A stretch of DNA of 64,000 nt from Echinostoma caproni (taxonomy: Eukaryota; Platyhelminthes; Trematoda; Plagiorchiida; Echinostomatidae). The position numbers and the translations under genes were made by a program. Position 1 is the stretch's first letter. Each line of letters starts with the position of its first letter. Below, piece by piece: positions 22,546-35,410 of this stretch. Below the pieces are notes generated by a model. That model worked only from the letters and a program-made list of their open reading frames with translations, did no database searches and was not told the DNA's origin. Where the stretch lies: NCBI GenBank assembly GCA_900618425.1, contig UZAN01039376.1, positions 146,293 to 210,292 of the forward strand. The letters are read 5' to 3'.

Positions 22546-23649
22546 TAAACCACCCCTCTTCCCTACCCACACACACACATTTTCATAAAACCACAGCGAT
22601 CCCTCAGAACTGGGTCAAACGATCAACGTGACAAAACTGAAAACCCCGGAAGCACAGATCTGATAATGCGGTGTGCAACACATACACTAAGTGAACGATT
22701 CCTCATATTTTATTGTTCTTCTCCCAACCCCTAGGTTATTTTCCTTCTCATATAAACTATAACGGCATGATTCTGAGTTATTGAAACCCATTGTTCGCCT
22801 GAAGTTTTTCTCAACATACTTTACTTTAATCCAGTGCTATCTTTCCGATAAACCTGACCAATCACCTATCAAGCAATTTTTCTTTGTTGTTCTGTTGTCA
22901 ACACATTTTTATTGGAAGGCAAAAGGTTCTGAAAAAAAAGAATCGCATTACGTATGCTTTCAAATTTGAAACATTCACGTGTCATTTACATTTGTCTATG
23001 GGCATTTTTCGATGGTTCATAGTTATTCATAAATACTCCCTTTCGATTATTACAACACAGTACAATGCAATATAAGAAGAGTACGGTTTTGAAAATAAAA
23101 ATCCTATCTTTGTTTGCTCAGTGTGAAATGCTTTATGAAAGCAAAACTAAATTTGGACATTTATCAACGTATGAACAGTACTGAAAAAGGTTGAAATCAC
23201 TTATCGCTCACTCTCCATGAACTAACTATGCCAACTAATCTCTTTCATAGTGTAATTGACCTTCTCAGTTCTGATGGGAGTAAGTTGCTTAAAAACGGGT
23301 AACATTGCATTTGTCCTCATTTCGAATCAGTATCATCATCATCCTCGACCACCGGTCTTTGTTTCTTCATTTCACTCTGGTACTACGGTTATCCTCTCAA
23401 CCCATCTTTTTAAACTCTGTCAAACATTGACGAATAGACTAATGTGTTTTACGGGATAATCACCAACTTCCACCAGGGGGATCGAATGTGGGTCGGGTCA
23501 TACCGGGTGGAATGACAACAAAACGGAGGAGGGGTGGGGGCAGACGAATGAAGAGAAATTATCATCCTCTGACGGGAGAGAAGAGAGGAAAAGGCTGTCT
23601 GCGTCAAATCGGTTCGGGACCTGACCTGCAGCAACGTTTCTGCTCAGTG
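22546..23649. other. No recognised gene
   Basis: AT-rich, short frames only. The last 200 bases before the gap are richer in G and A. Frames that run into the N block from here are artefacts of translating N. Confidence 0.45.
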
Positions 23650-24415
23650 NNNNNNNNNNNNNNNNNNNNNNNNNNNNNNNNNNNNNNNNNNNNNNNNNNN
23701 NNNNNNNNNNNNNNNNNNNNNNNNNNNNNNNNNNNNNNNNNNNNNNNNNNNNNNNNNNNNNNNNNNNNNNNNNNNNNNNNNNNNNNNNNNNNNNNNNNNN
23801 NNNNNNNNNNNNNNNNNNNNNNNNNNNNNNNNNNNNNNNNNNNNNNNNNNNNNNNNNNNNNNNNNNNNNNNNNNNNNNNNNNNNNNNNNNNNNNNNNNNN
23901 NNNNNNNNNNNNNNNNNNNNNNNNNNNNNNNNNNNNNNNNNNNNNNNNNNNNNNNNNNNNNNNNNNNNNNNNNNNNNNNNNNNNNNNNNNNNNNNNNNNN
24001 NNNNNNNNNNNNNNNNNNNNNNNNNNNNNNNNNNNNNNNNNNNNNNNNNNNNNNNNNNNNNNNNNNNNNNNNNNNNNNNNNNNNNNNNNNNNNNNNNNNN
24101 NNNNNNNNNNNNNNNNNNNNNNNNNNNNNNNNNNNNNNNNNNNNNNNNNNNNNNNNNNNNNNNNNNNNNNNNNNNNNNNNNNNNNNNNNNNNNNNNNNNN
24201 NNNNNNNNNNNNNNNNNNNNNNNNNNNNNNNNNNNNNNNNNNNNNNNNNNNNNNNNNNNNNNNNNNNNNNNNNNNNNNNNNNNNNNNNNNNNNNNNNNNN
24301 NNNNNNNNNNNNNNNNNNNNNNNNNNNNNNNNNNNNNNNNNNNNNNNNNNNNNNNNNNNNNNNNNNNNNNNNNNNNNNNNNNNNNNNNNNNNNNNNNNNN
24401 NNNNNNNNNNNNNNN
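23650..24415. other. Assembly gap (766 N)
   Basis: Unsequenced block. No base is known. Long apparent frames spanning it have no meaning. Confidence 1.
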
Positions 24416-27400
24416 TTGTAAACTAATAGCATAACCGAGCCCGGAATTTACAAAAACTAAGGAACAATTGAGCGTTATTTCATAGTTGATTTTTGACTTT
24501 CCGATTTTGACAACTATGGACGTGTGACGGTTTTTGGTGAACAAACGTTTATACCTGCCTGAATAATGTGAAGGTATTTGAGCGCCTAAAGGCATAAAAA
24601 TCGTGATATGCTACAACATACTCCGATTTGACTGGTCATGGAAGCTATCTTTAACAAATAATCTCCATAGGTCTTTTGTTTAAAACCTTACTATGTTATT
24701 GCGATATTATGTAGAGATCTGTTAGAGGTCTCAGGGGTTTTAAACAATTAACCGATGACGAGAGAGGTTTGGTCCAGTGACAGAAATTATGCATCACGTT
24801 GCTCGAGTTTTGCAGATCTATATGGACTATAGACATAGTTCGATTCGAACTTTCATTGCTAACTGTCGATCGATTCGTGTTGTCAATGCTTGACGAAGAC
24901 AAGTGTTTGTCCTGATAGGAAATGACACTCAGACTAATGGTAGTTTGACAGTACAAAAGGACAAAAATATCCGTAGATACCGAAAACACTTGGTCTCAGA
25001 ATTATTTTACACGCTTCTGTGGAGCACGAAATGAAATGGGGTAGCTACTTTAACATGTTATTCTTCCAAGCGTGTAAGCAAACTTTGTACAGATTATATT
25101 GCAGCATGTGTTAACTACTGAAAGGTCTGGCAGAACAGTTTGCATGTTTTGACAAATTCGGGTGAACAGAAACATTACGTGAAATCTCCATTTATCAATA
25201 AACTATAGTGATAAGATAGAGATTATAATACCGTTGAAATCATTCAACTGACGGGCCAGTATTACTGCTTCAATGTGAGCATATTCCCACCATTCATATT
25301 TTCATCCAACTTGTTGTTGGACACCTTGCTGATTATCACCCCTAGCTCTTTTCGCTCAACGTTAATTTATCGATCTGATTAGTAAAACTGGGAACTGTAC
25401 CATATGAATCCTGTTCATAAATATGATTACAGCTTCGCTTGAATGATACCGAGTATGACGGTTGATATGATATGAGCATTGGAATGAGGGAAACACATAG
25501 TTACGAGGATGTGCGAGTCAGTCACGGAAACTGACACAAATGCCGTCAAAAACCTGAATTGACTGATCAGATTTTGCGCGCTACTTGATACTCTCATCCA
25601 GTTGTCCCCAAGTAACCGGGAAAATACATAATCCACTTACCAGCTCCGAGTGTTTTCTGTGTGACTTGTGTTGAACCCGTGACACAGCACCCCATCCTCC
25701 CCTCCCATGCCTAACGTCCTCATGCTGTTCCCAAACTGACTTAATCACATTTCTACCATTCTCTGCCGTCTCAGTGCTTTCACCGAATGAACAAACGGTA
25801 CGACAGCGTTAATGGGGCTACTGTGAAGCAAAACTGCCAAAGCTTCGCATTCATCAAGTACTAAATACGCCTACTTACCGCGAAAAGCTTCTGGAACTGT
25901 AAAATTAAATTGATTGGTTTATTTTCGCATTTATTTACTCATTCAGCTAGTTTTTCAACAATGAGGATGATTTAATTCACGTCCAATAGGCTTCGGTGTG
26001 TAATGTTATATTACGTATTTATTACAAATGGGCAAGATATTTTTGTATTCTCTTTCATTTTTCTTTTGGACATTGACGTTTCACATTGAACTTTCACAAC
26101 CAGAACCGACTGTTCACTTTTATTGTGCATTGGTCGTATTGGCTACAATAATAAAACCAATATTTTTGCCCCTGATTTCATACCAATTTGGGGAGCGCTT
26201 TAATTACCCATTACAGATAAACATTTGAAAGCCCTTTTTGTATTACGACTTCAACAGTGTAGTGTACTTTCATTGCCAACCTATCAGCTCACTCACATGG
26301 TACTGCCGGGTCGACGGGATTACGCAATGACCTACTGAACAAATACTTATTTGGCCAGATATGTTCATTCAATTTGTGAATGAATCTCCGCTCTGAATGT
26401 CACCCCGGCCTCGTTAACCGTTACACGTTCACGTGATATCCGTACCTGAACGGAGACATGTATGCGGAAACTTTGGCCGCAAGAGACCGTGCAAGCCACA
26501 TGGGAACTAATACTATAAAGCTGCTTGCCTGTCGGCCGACACGTGACTCTTGCATTTTGCATGGTCACCCGTACCTGATCATATTCCGTACCGTGATCTG
26601 CAGTCTATCGTTCCGTAACAATTACGGATCATATAACATTGCCGCGTGTGCACCATACACCATATCCACTAAGTTTTAAATGTGCGTTTCTCTGAATCCA
26701 CTCCGATTCCTTGTTTCTTACCGGACGAGATCGAAAGTGCAGATTAACAGACACGCATATTTCAATCCAAATATCCAACTGATAATCAGCAAGATACAGG
26801 ACGATTAGGCCAAACCATCCACAGTTAATTCGAATTTTGAAAGAAGACGCATGTCGCGAGATGTTAACATCTTGTTTAATCTTCTCAATCGCTGACATCT
26901 CACAACATATGTCTTCTTTCGGCTTTGATGCGATGGATAAAGGGAACGCAGTGTTTCAAAGTTCGAAAGTTATTTATCAAAATCGTTGGACATGTTTTAT
27001 GACGAGAGGAGGATAGTCACGCGTGGATTACCGGCATACAGCACCATTACTGACCAACTAGACATTTAGTGCACATTTCAACTGAATCACAACAATCACG
27101 TGCCCTGGCTTCAATCTAAAAGGCTCATAACTTTGAGATTCTCGGATCAGATGCTATATACTATGGTGACTGCGTCTTCCAACGAAATAATTAAAAAATG
27201 AACAAGATTAATTATTTATTTTCTTGGGAGCGGGGTTGTGTTCAGTATTCCATAGAACGAGTCGTATTTCACTCAAGGCTGCTAATCATAAGACAATAAA
27301 GTAGATTGTCAGTGGTACAATTCGAGCAAACTAGGTTTGATACACTGCGGACTGACGATCAACGCCTCCCGGTCGGTGGAATGAAGCGCATCATCTCAAC

Positions 27401-29748
27401 AATTGTGCCCCCCTCTCCCAACACCACCAAAACACTTCATGAGCTGAATGTAGCTTCTGAAGCGCATAGATCAGTAGATTTGTATTAATTATTCCGTTTT
27501 CATTTATTTGCGCTGCCATATCTTCCCCAGAATGTCAAACGCGGTCCTTTATCCGGTTGTTCCGAGGACTGCAACTAATCAGAGGATTCATTCTCAAGGT
27601 GACTCTTTTTATCGTTCAACGCATGGGATTCGAGTGGAGCGGTAAAAAGGTACCTCACACACACATTTTGTGCTAATCCAGGCGAAGGTTTTTGTACCAA
27701 AAAAGGAAAATCTTGCAACAAAACAAATGCCAAAAACGAGTGTTATCCAAAATGACGATGAAAGGAAGAAAAGTACAATAAAAAATAAAATAATATGAAA
27801 TCAATGTATGTCCAAAAGGCAGGTGACTTGTTATGTCAAGTTAACGAGAACTTTACCGATCCAAAGAACTATGCTTTTCCTGTAAGCAATAGTGCTTGCA
27901 AGCAGATGTTTTGAGTGACAGTGTGTATTATGATCAGCCGCACATGTTCCAAATGTGTAATGCGAAAACTGGAGTCGATTAAGTAATATTCGATCAACTC
28001 ACTTATCATAGGATCAAACTATAGACAAAAATTACAATCCAACACATCTGGAGAAACAGTTACGGACTCGGAGAATAGGGTGTCACGTCCCTCCTTTGGT
28101 CCGTAATAAACGTTGAGAAGAGGCTTGCAAAGATTTTAGAAAAAAACAAGAGCAGCTTCTAATACATACATAACCTTTTGAAGAGAACTATGGTCCTCAA
28201 ATACCAACAGATAAAAAGCTAAAAATTTGATACATAATTTTTTATCTTGAGAAGCCCAGAAAAGTGCTAGTATTGAGAAACGTTTGAACACTGAAGCAAA
28301 TATGAGAGGATGATTGGATTAAATGTAGTTGAAGAATTCAATCCTACGGGATAATCAACACCAGGAGATTTCATCAAAACTATCATGAGGAAGATCAAAA
28401 CAGTACTAGATACCTGTGCTAGCTCCTGGGCTGATGAGGACTAACACGTTTACACGAGGCAATACATATATATATATGATAGCTTTTACAGTGTTCTGAG
28501 AAGTGTTTTCTGTGTTTGCAATACATATTTTACGTTATCATTAGTCGGAACTCATCAGAAAAAAAGTTACCTTAATTGCTGAAAACCTTTGACGTATGCA
28601 AGTGTAATTTCCGCGGCCAGGTTTTCAACAGGGCTGAAACAATCGGACCGCGATTTTCTTTTTTCAATGCAAATTCACTTTATTCGGGACACGAAGATTC
28701 CGACTTACCACAGGAGGTTGCTGTTGCCGTCAAATTTCATCATTGATGTGGTCTATGAAAAGCTGACATTTTCGTGGTTAGGCGTTCGTACAACAGGATA
28801 AAATGTATGACATTTCATCACGGTCTGCCAATCCCGAAAAGCAGCTGAAGAAACAAGATCATGTTGAATGTTTTGATTGAACAACTATGTCACTGAGATG
28901 GGAATCAGTTGGTTTTTACAAATAAGCGCACATTCTCGTTGATTGATTGATCGAAACAGGGATCATTCCGGTCCGGATATTGTGTGCATCTTTTGTGAAA
29001 TTTGTAAAAGTCGGACGCGGAACGAGCATGCACATAAGATTGAGAAAGATTGGAGAGGACAAATAACTTCGAGAAGCAATTTACATTCAACCATATGCAT
29101 GGTGAACGCAATGTAGCTTCAATTTATAATAGTTTCAATCATAGAGTAAAAGACAGTAGGATGAATCGTGTGATGAGCAGTGTAAGATATGGCTAACTGC
29201 AGGCCATCTATATGTATATATATATATATATGTATACGTGAAACAACGGAAAGACCATACCAACAATATAAAAAATTGTGGCTTCAAACGGAATATTAAT
29301 GGTTGAATACATGACGCTGCACGAAAGACGAAAAAAGCCTAACCAAAGTTTTTTCCTTTATACAAATAATCAAAGATTAATTGGGACCACGCATTATAAT
29401 ATCCTCTATTGTACGAGATCATACGTACATCAGTATTCATGCTTGGAGTCTGAGTTCCAAAACTGAATTACAAGGGCTTGATGAAGTACTCCAGAGAGCG
29501 AATTCACTCCCGAAAATCACTTTTGCTGCCTGGTCTGATTGCCTCCGGGTTCCGTGGAATGTGGATGTGGACTATATCCATGCGCTTTGGCATCGTGCAG
29601 CACAGTCAAAGAAGCAACCCAAATTCGAAAACGATAAGATACCGTCACGGTACTGTATAATATATATATATATCACAGTGGATACAGAACGAATTCGAGT
29701 CAGAAGGGTAAGCGATGTGTTATCGCTCATCAAGAGGTGCACAGATTT
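24416..29748. other. Long stretch without recognised genes
   Basis: About 5.3 kb of AT-rich sequence with only 60-124-codon frames, none recognised: for example minus 24696-24989, minus 26629-26898 and plus 29381-29755. TA microsatellites occur at 28463-28478, 29212-29232 and 29659-29673. A lone CTGATGAGG at 28431 was examined as a hammerhead and rejected. Confidence 0.45.
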
Positions 29749-29829
29749 CTATTGATTTGAGCTGACTATCCTTCGGACTTCACCTTCACGCACAATCCTA
29801 AGCTGATCGATTGAACCATATACTCGGAT

Positions 29830-29874
29830 GAAATAGACTCGAGGTTCGCTCTTATTAGAGCTCACCAACAGTGC
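29830..29874 (-). ncRNA. Hammerhead-like module, left arm, opposite strand (decayed)
   Basis: Reverse-strand counterpart of the right-arm module. Core TTGGTGA (two changes), perfect stem II GCTC/GAGC with loop TAATAA, GAAC, stem III CTCGAG, GTC. Stem I is broken. Stem II is better preserved here than in the right arm. Confidence 0.55.
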
Positions 29875-29886
29875 ATATCCGCCGTC

Positions 29887-29960
29887 TGAGCTGGTTGGTA
29901 CAGTGGTAACGCACAAGCCCTCCATGCGATGGGTCCGGAGTTCAAATCCCGGACGGGACG
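29887..29960 (+). repeat. tRNA-like pol III promoter core of family-1 repeat
   Basis: A box TGGTACAGTGG (29896-29906) and B box GTTCAAATCC (29940-29949) have tRNA spacing. The intervening sequence (CCCTCCATGCGATGGGT) could form an anticodon-like arm. Acceptor pairing is poor, so this is a tRNA-derived promoter and not a tRNA gene. It would drive RNA through the downstream hammerhead module at 29969-30013. Confidence 0.7.
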
Positions 29961-29968
29961 GTGGATAT

Positions 29969-30013
29969 ACATTACTGTTGAGCTCGAATAAGAGTGAACC
30001 TCGAGTCTAGTTC
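29969..30013 (+). ncRNA. Hammerhead-like module, right arm (decayed)
   Basis: Core CTGTTGA (29975-29981, one change from CTGATGA), stem II GCTC/GAGT with a six-base loop, GAAC at 29996-29999, short stem III CTCGAG, then the GTC cleavage-site triplet ending at 30007. Stem I (ACATTA/TAGTTC) is only partly paired. Same layout as 54797-54841. Expected to be inactive. Confidence 0.6.
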
Positions 30014-30282
30014 ATCGGAGTATATGGTTCAATCGATCAGCTAAGGATTGTGCGTGAAGGTGAAGTCCGAAGGATATTCAGCTCAATTCAATAAAAACCA
30101 ATTACCCCACAATCACAAGAAATTGTGAGTCAAATACGAAGTAAACAGATTTAACCACCATGTAAAATCTACCACAGCCAAGAAGTAGATGTCAACAATC
30201 ACACGAGTGCTACCAGAAATGGGGGCAATTCTTGATTCGGAAGCAACAAACAAAAAGGGATTGAGTCAATACGCAAAACCAT

Positions 30283-30864
30283 ATGACTGGACATGGAAAC
30301 ACAGTTCTTCAATCGTGGTATGAACACAGAACCAGAGGGTCTAAAGAACTGCGCGTAAGACCGATGCTGAATTCAGGGCTGAAAATTGTCCACTGGTCGA
30401 AAATGTCAATCACATTGCGCGTGAAACACTGCCAACTTCATGCTCCACTCCGACTCCATCAAACCAAACCCAACAAACACCTACGGCTAAAAACGTCCGC
30501 CGGCCGACGACGAGGTCGGCCAAATTACGTCCTTAAACTCCAAGGGATTTCTGCACCGATAACGACTGAATTGTTTCTATACTAATGCTCAGGGTTTTTT
30601 CAGTAAGTTTCCATAAGTAGAGCTACGTTGTCGGACTGGTCGATGGGATCTCATTGCTCTGGCAAACATTATGTTTCAACACACAACTGCACAATATTTT
30701 CTCCTGTGCTCGTCACAAACACTACATTACTATTTTATTTTCATGGACTAACTGTGATCTTGTGAATTGTGTTCCGAACCAAAGTGTGAACACCCTATGG
30801 GATTTGAGAAGCAAAATCTTTGTAATTTTTTTCGCATAATCAAAATTTGAATTTGAATTTGAAT
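30283..30864 (+). mobile_element. LINE copy 2, internally deleted (ORF1 end + endonuclease start + 3' tail)
   Basis: The plus frame 30283-30585 matches the ORF1-like frame at 6866-7318 (ELRVRPMLNSGLK, then a GRRRGRPNY segment comparable to PRRGRPNY there). About 30585-30715 matches the start of the endonuclease: ELRCRTGRWDLIALANIM corresponds to ELNLRF...WDIIAVTQIW. The rest of the endonuclease and all RT are missing. From about 30775 a 3' end follows that is also found at 61655-61733 (AAAGTGTGAACACCCTATGG), closing in a (TTTGAA)n tail at about 30845-30864. The outcome is a short, non-coding element with both ends. Confidence 0.78.
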
Positions 30865-33800
30865 TACGCATGGAAGTTAAAATGGGTATTCAAAAGAATA
30901 AGTTGGATCCAATGAATCCCGTTCGAGAGAAAATTGATCTAGGAAACTTTAAGCTTCTTACCAATGATGGACTGTCAATTCCAAAGATGTATGGGTTTAT
31001 GATCCGAAATGGGAATCTTTTCACATAGTTTTCATTTTCTCTTGTCACCAGAACCGATTCAATTCACCAGCTCTGCGGCTACTTAAAGGAAAACTTTATA
31101 TCTACTTTGCTTCATATTTAATGAACGTTATTAAATAGAAAAACGATACTTGTTCAAGATTAGAAAGTTTAACTGCTTTTCTCATCTAACGTCACATCGT
31201 TGTGATGAAATTTCGTTTAACTTGATGAGTAGAGATTGCAAACCGGTCACCAGATCAACCCACCTTTGACCTCAAAATCTGTTTGGAGCGATAGGAATGC
31301 AGGTGACGAAACCACTTCTCACAAGATCAAGTTGATTGATAGTCAGTATTTAACGATCCCTACCGCGGAACAAAATAAACCAGTGAGTTACATCAGGTTA
31401 ATCGTTGCGTTATTTAAACTACAAGCTTCTTTGCTGAGAAATGGAATATATTATCCATGGAAAGAATGCAGTAGCGAGTAGAAAATGTAAATTATGAAAT
31501 CCTGAGTCGTAGCTTTGTTTTACCATCCAAATCTGGTAAGTTGTCGAAAATGAAAGAGCAAAGCAATCTGTGTGAGATGGAACCGAAGTCTGGTCAGTTT
31601 ATACGCGGAAGTTCAAACCACCAATGAGGCTGCTTATTGTTTTCGAATTCAAACAAGCATAAATGTGAACTCCAAAAATAATCTGATTTGACGATTGACC
31701 CCAAGTTTTGACCATTTTATGAACAAACAAACGGAATCTATAATTGTAAAAGTGGAACAAACAACACCGGTTTAGAGGTTGCCGCACTCCCCTAAGTAAA
31801 GGTGAAAAATAAGATAGATTTTACCCATGCTATCCAACTAGTAACCAACGAAGTGGTTTATTTTGGGTATGAATGTAGCGTATGCTGCTTCGGTGTGATT
31901 CACAAGTGGCAGCAGACACATCGCACGGTGAACACTTGTAGTCATGACCTACATAATAAGAATTCAGCCCCAGAACATCTAGTGACGTAACTACAGGCAA
32001 AAATACACGACGTGCTAATGGCTCCCAACCCGCGTAAACATCATCTCCCGGCAGAGATTAACATATATGTGATCATATATACGGGTCAGGAGTAGACAAA
32101 TACTTGTAGTTGCAGTTCACGCAAGCAGCTAACAGGAAGAAATACAAAAACTCATCCAGGTTTATCAAATCTGACCGCGAGAAGCGTGCGAACTTCAATT
32201 ATCAGACTAACCTGAATTGATCCATGACCGACACAAATAACACTTCAATAATACTTGCTTTCATATAAACAGAAGTGACTAACTAGAGCCAACATTTTGA
32301 TTTCAAAAATCCTACAAAGCTGATGTAGTTTAGTTCCCGTGTCATGCTGCCCTCGTTTTCTTTCACGAACGCAACCGTATTTTGTGAACTGATTCATCCG
32401 GCGCCAATTCTCTAAGTGCAACCGGTCAAATGAGGGGGTTTCAAGTAGACAGTTGTACTATGCGTCTTAATTGAATATTTGATCGATTTATGATAAAAAA
32501 TATTAGTATCATCTAATTTTCACAAGTGTGCGTGTAGTCGACTTTTAGAAAATGAAAATGAGTGGTGGATTTGGGACGCGAAGTTAACCAATGGAACTAT
32601 TTATCGATGAATCTGACGGTTGAATGACCGTTGCAGTAAAACCCGTCTGTGGGGGCTGTGTTCAAGTGTATTTTTTATTCTGAAGAAACTAAAACATTTT
32701 GAGCAATAATCTGACTCTAGTATCACTTGGGGATGATAACGCGGAAGATATTTGTGAGGGCTGTCAAACACATGTGAAGAAATTTGCCCAGAGGACAGTT
32801 GTAGTTTATTTTAAAAAAATAAAGTTCGTCCTGAGTCTGATACTACTTACATGCCGGACCGTCAATTTGTGGCCAAGTGACTGATATTTGCGAACTAAGT
32901 GTTCATTTAGAAAAACTGTAATATATTTGGTAAACTCAGAATTACTTGGTCCAGATATTCACTATTTTCAACCTCACCCAACCTCCCAATCCAAAGTGAT
33001 GCGTTTTGCATGATTCGATTGACGAAGGATCCACATACAACGGTTCGCATATTATTCGACAAGAAGTGCTGGAATCTTTGCACTTAAAAATTTCTTGCCC
33101 AAAAGCAATTGATTGTAACTGATACTAAACGTGGACGAACTACACAAAAAAAACCAAAAACTGGGGCAAGTAAACCTTCAAGAGAATGAATGATACAAAC
33201 GGACATTAGAAACTATTTATTCGCATCCTTGACTTGGCTTTTGACCTATCAAACGTACGCGCTTGAATTCGGATACAAAAGCCTTTATTTCATTACTGAA
33301 AGATATTTTTCTAAGAGAAACTAAAACTATGGGCACTGTCTGGAAGGCAACCGTGCACACCACTGCGCAAGAGAGCGATCGCTTTCTGTACCCGAAGTTT
33401 CAGGATTTCCATTTTTTCAAACGGAAGAAATTTCACAACTTAGTATTTCTGCTGACCCAGAAGATAATTTTCAATGTCACTAGGGAATTCTGTTAGGCAA
33501 AACCTGACTTTCTCCTGAGAATTTCCAAGGTATAGATAGAATATCGCCATCGTGGGAAAGTGTCGGTATTTTTTTCTGGATGTTATCGCATCCGTGGGAC
33601 TAAGGTTAACGGACACAACGTTACAATCTAATCGGTTTGTTCTCTTCCTCGGTATCCTCTTGTTTTCTATTCAGGAAGAACGTTCACTGTGCACAACACC
33701 CTATAAATACAAGTCTAATGGAAACTCAAGCAACGAGTCCCTGTGAAACATTTGTCAGTTCGTATTGGAAACAGCATTTATACCGAGGTAATCTTTTTTC

Positions 33801-34744
33801 AAAATAATAATAAACAGGCCTTGGCGAGTCTTTATAGACGTGAGTTTTATGATTCGTTCATACTCAGCAGATGGAATGATTCAAAATGTAGCGGCTACTC
33901 CCATTTCGTTATTAGTTATAGACCTAGACCATGATGAGTTAAGAGGTAACAAATAACCGAGATGGCAAAGGTTTATGGAAATAATTTGGGATAATTCTTG
34001 AGTCATTCCTATTAGAAAATATTGCATTGTCATACTTGATGAAGTTTGTGGTTTTGATGTTCAGATCATTTAATCTTGGCACTCAAGGTCAGACATTTTT
34101 GATTGACATTTATGCAGACTACAAACTACGTAGATCGAAGTAGACAAAATATAAATTATTGTCCATACCTAAAGCATTAACACAGATGATAAATATAATG
34201 AAATTCCATTTGATAATAAAGAAAATATTTTAGTGCATCCCAATCGGCCAGTACTGTATGCCATGGTCCTCCATGAATGAATTCTCTTCCCATAAAAAAT
34301 AACTCACTGTTGGTTTGCAATTGTGGGACAAGGTTCGGTAATCGACTGGCAGACAACATCTCAGTGGTTCAGTCCGGGTGTTCGGATGAATAAAAGCCAT
34401 GCAGAACGCAACTGTTAGCCGGTGAAATAACTTGCGTAAACTCCAAGCATTGTGGTGAGTTGGAAATGTTATTGTATTTGTACAATGTATTGTTTGCCTG
34501 ATTATTATGTGCACCGTTCAATTTTTCGGCTTTTCTGGCTAGACCGTCAAAAATCTTCACCAATCGCGTCATACTGTAGTTTATCAGGTACTGAGAAACC
34601 ATTCGATAATTTTCCACTCTTTTTTGGCCTTGCTTTCCGATGCGCTTGCTCTTAAATGTTAGTGAACTTAACTGACTCCCTTGCATTTTCTATTACACTT
34701 TAAAAATCCTAGTGGCATCAATCATGAATCCAGTATAGTGGTAC
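30865..34744. other. No recognised gene
   Basis: About 3.9 kb with only short unrecognised frames: plus 31236-31481, plus 33263-33496 and minus 34369-34686, the last 105 codons. No repeat boundaries or tRNA-like boxes were seen. Confidence 0.45.
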
Positions 34745-34757
34745 TACTGCTATTATA

Positions 34758-34790
<33 letters not shown>

Positions 34791-34821
34791 GCTACTACTA
34801 CTACTACTGCTACTACTACTA
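34758..34821. repeat. CTA microsatellite
   Basis: A (CTA)n tract of about 60 bases with three TGC interruptions. It ends directly at the left terminus of the palindromic element 34824-35382. Shorter CTA/TAA tracts lie between that element and the next (35383-35408) and after the second (about 35965-35975). Confidence 0.85.
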
Positions 34822-34823
34822 TT

Positions 34824-35382
34824 TTTGTGATATACTACTCACTTGTGAGTAGTACGCGAAAAGATGCGATCAGCAGTTTCTTTCACTGACCAAAAACGAA
34901 CAAGACATTTTGGAGCCAGCTGTTGCTGTTTGGCACGGTGAACACAAGAATACGCATCTGTTAGCGAACCATTACGTTATATACGCTATGTGTTTGCGGG
35001 AATTCTGCAAACTTATCCAAATCAGATATTGTGTTATATGAATGACAATTTAACCGTATCCTGACCGTTATTGATAATAAACGAATATCCCCGACCAGCA
35101 CCACCTTTGAGAATTATAACACTACTACCAATGTAATAATTGCAGAAGACGGTGCTGGTTGAGGAAACTTGTTCATTGAATTTTTCAGATTGGGATAAAA
35201 AACACAAAAATCTAATCAGGAACATACGATCGCAGTTCCTGGGCACAACCGGAAGTGAATGTAACAATCGTTACTTATTGTTTGAGGTACCGCAGTTTTC
35301 CCTGGGTGATCTTGTTCATTTTTGATCGTTGAAATAAATCACCATGTCACCTACTACGCACAATTGAGTAGTATATCACAAC
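34824..35382. mobile_element. Palindromic fold-back/MITE-like element, copy 1 (559 bp)
   Basis: Nearly the whole unit is one imperfect inverted repeat centred near 35124. The ends are TTTGTGATATACTACTCA on the left and its reverse complement with two mismatches on the right (35366-35382). The centre has CCAGCACCACCTT against GACGGTGCTGG around AATTATAACACTACTACC. The left end also holds a perfect 20-bp hairpin (ACTACTCAC/GTGAGTAGT, 34833-34852). No ORF of note. ACTATT lies just outside both ends and may be a target duplication, though the CTA-rich flanks make that uncertain. Non-autonomous; the mobilising transposase is unknown. Confidence 0.78.
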
Positions 35383-35410
35383 ACTATTACTACTAATACT
35401 ACTAATACTG

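Larger units (their letters stand above)
29749..30144 (+). mobile_element. Fold-back tRNA-like/hammerhead repeat, family 1, copy 1
   Basis: A 396-bp element with a central tRNA-like unit (about 29887-29960) flanked by inverted arms of about 130 bp: 29757-29886 against 29959-30088. For example, TATCCTTCGGACTTCACCTT on the left matches AAGGTGAAGTCCGAAGGATA on the right. Each arm carries one hammerhead-like module, so the two point outward on opposite strands. A tail (about 30089-30144) shared with the 54416-54974 copy ends in AATTGTGAG-type sequence. ACAGATTT occurs at 29741-29748 and 30145-30152 and may be the target-site duplication. Architecture is seen; mobility by a LINE is inferred. Confidence 0.8.

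Noticed and set aside
23488..24595. Open frames of more than 250 codons on both strands
   Set aside because: They are made of translated N across the assembly gap.
28431..28475. CTGATGAGG resembling a hammerhead core
   Set aside because: No GAAA at the right distance (GAGG instead), stem II pairs only partly, no stem I and no tRNA-like boxes nearby.
29887..29960. Functional tRNA gene (also 13318, 38636, 41090)
   Set aside because: A and B boxes are good but acceptor and D-arm pairing fail, and the units are parts of repeats.
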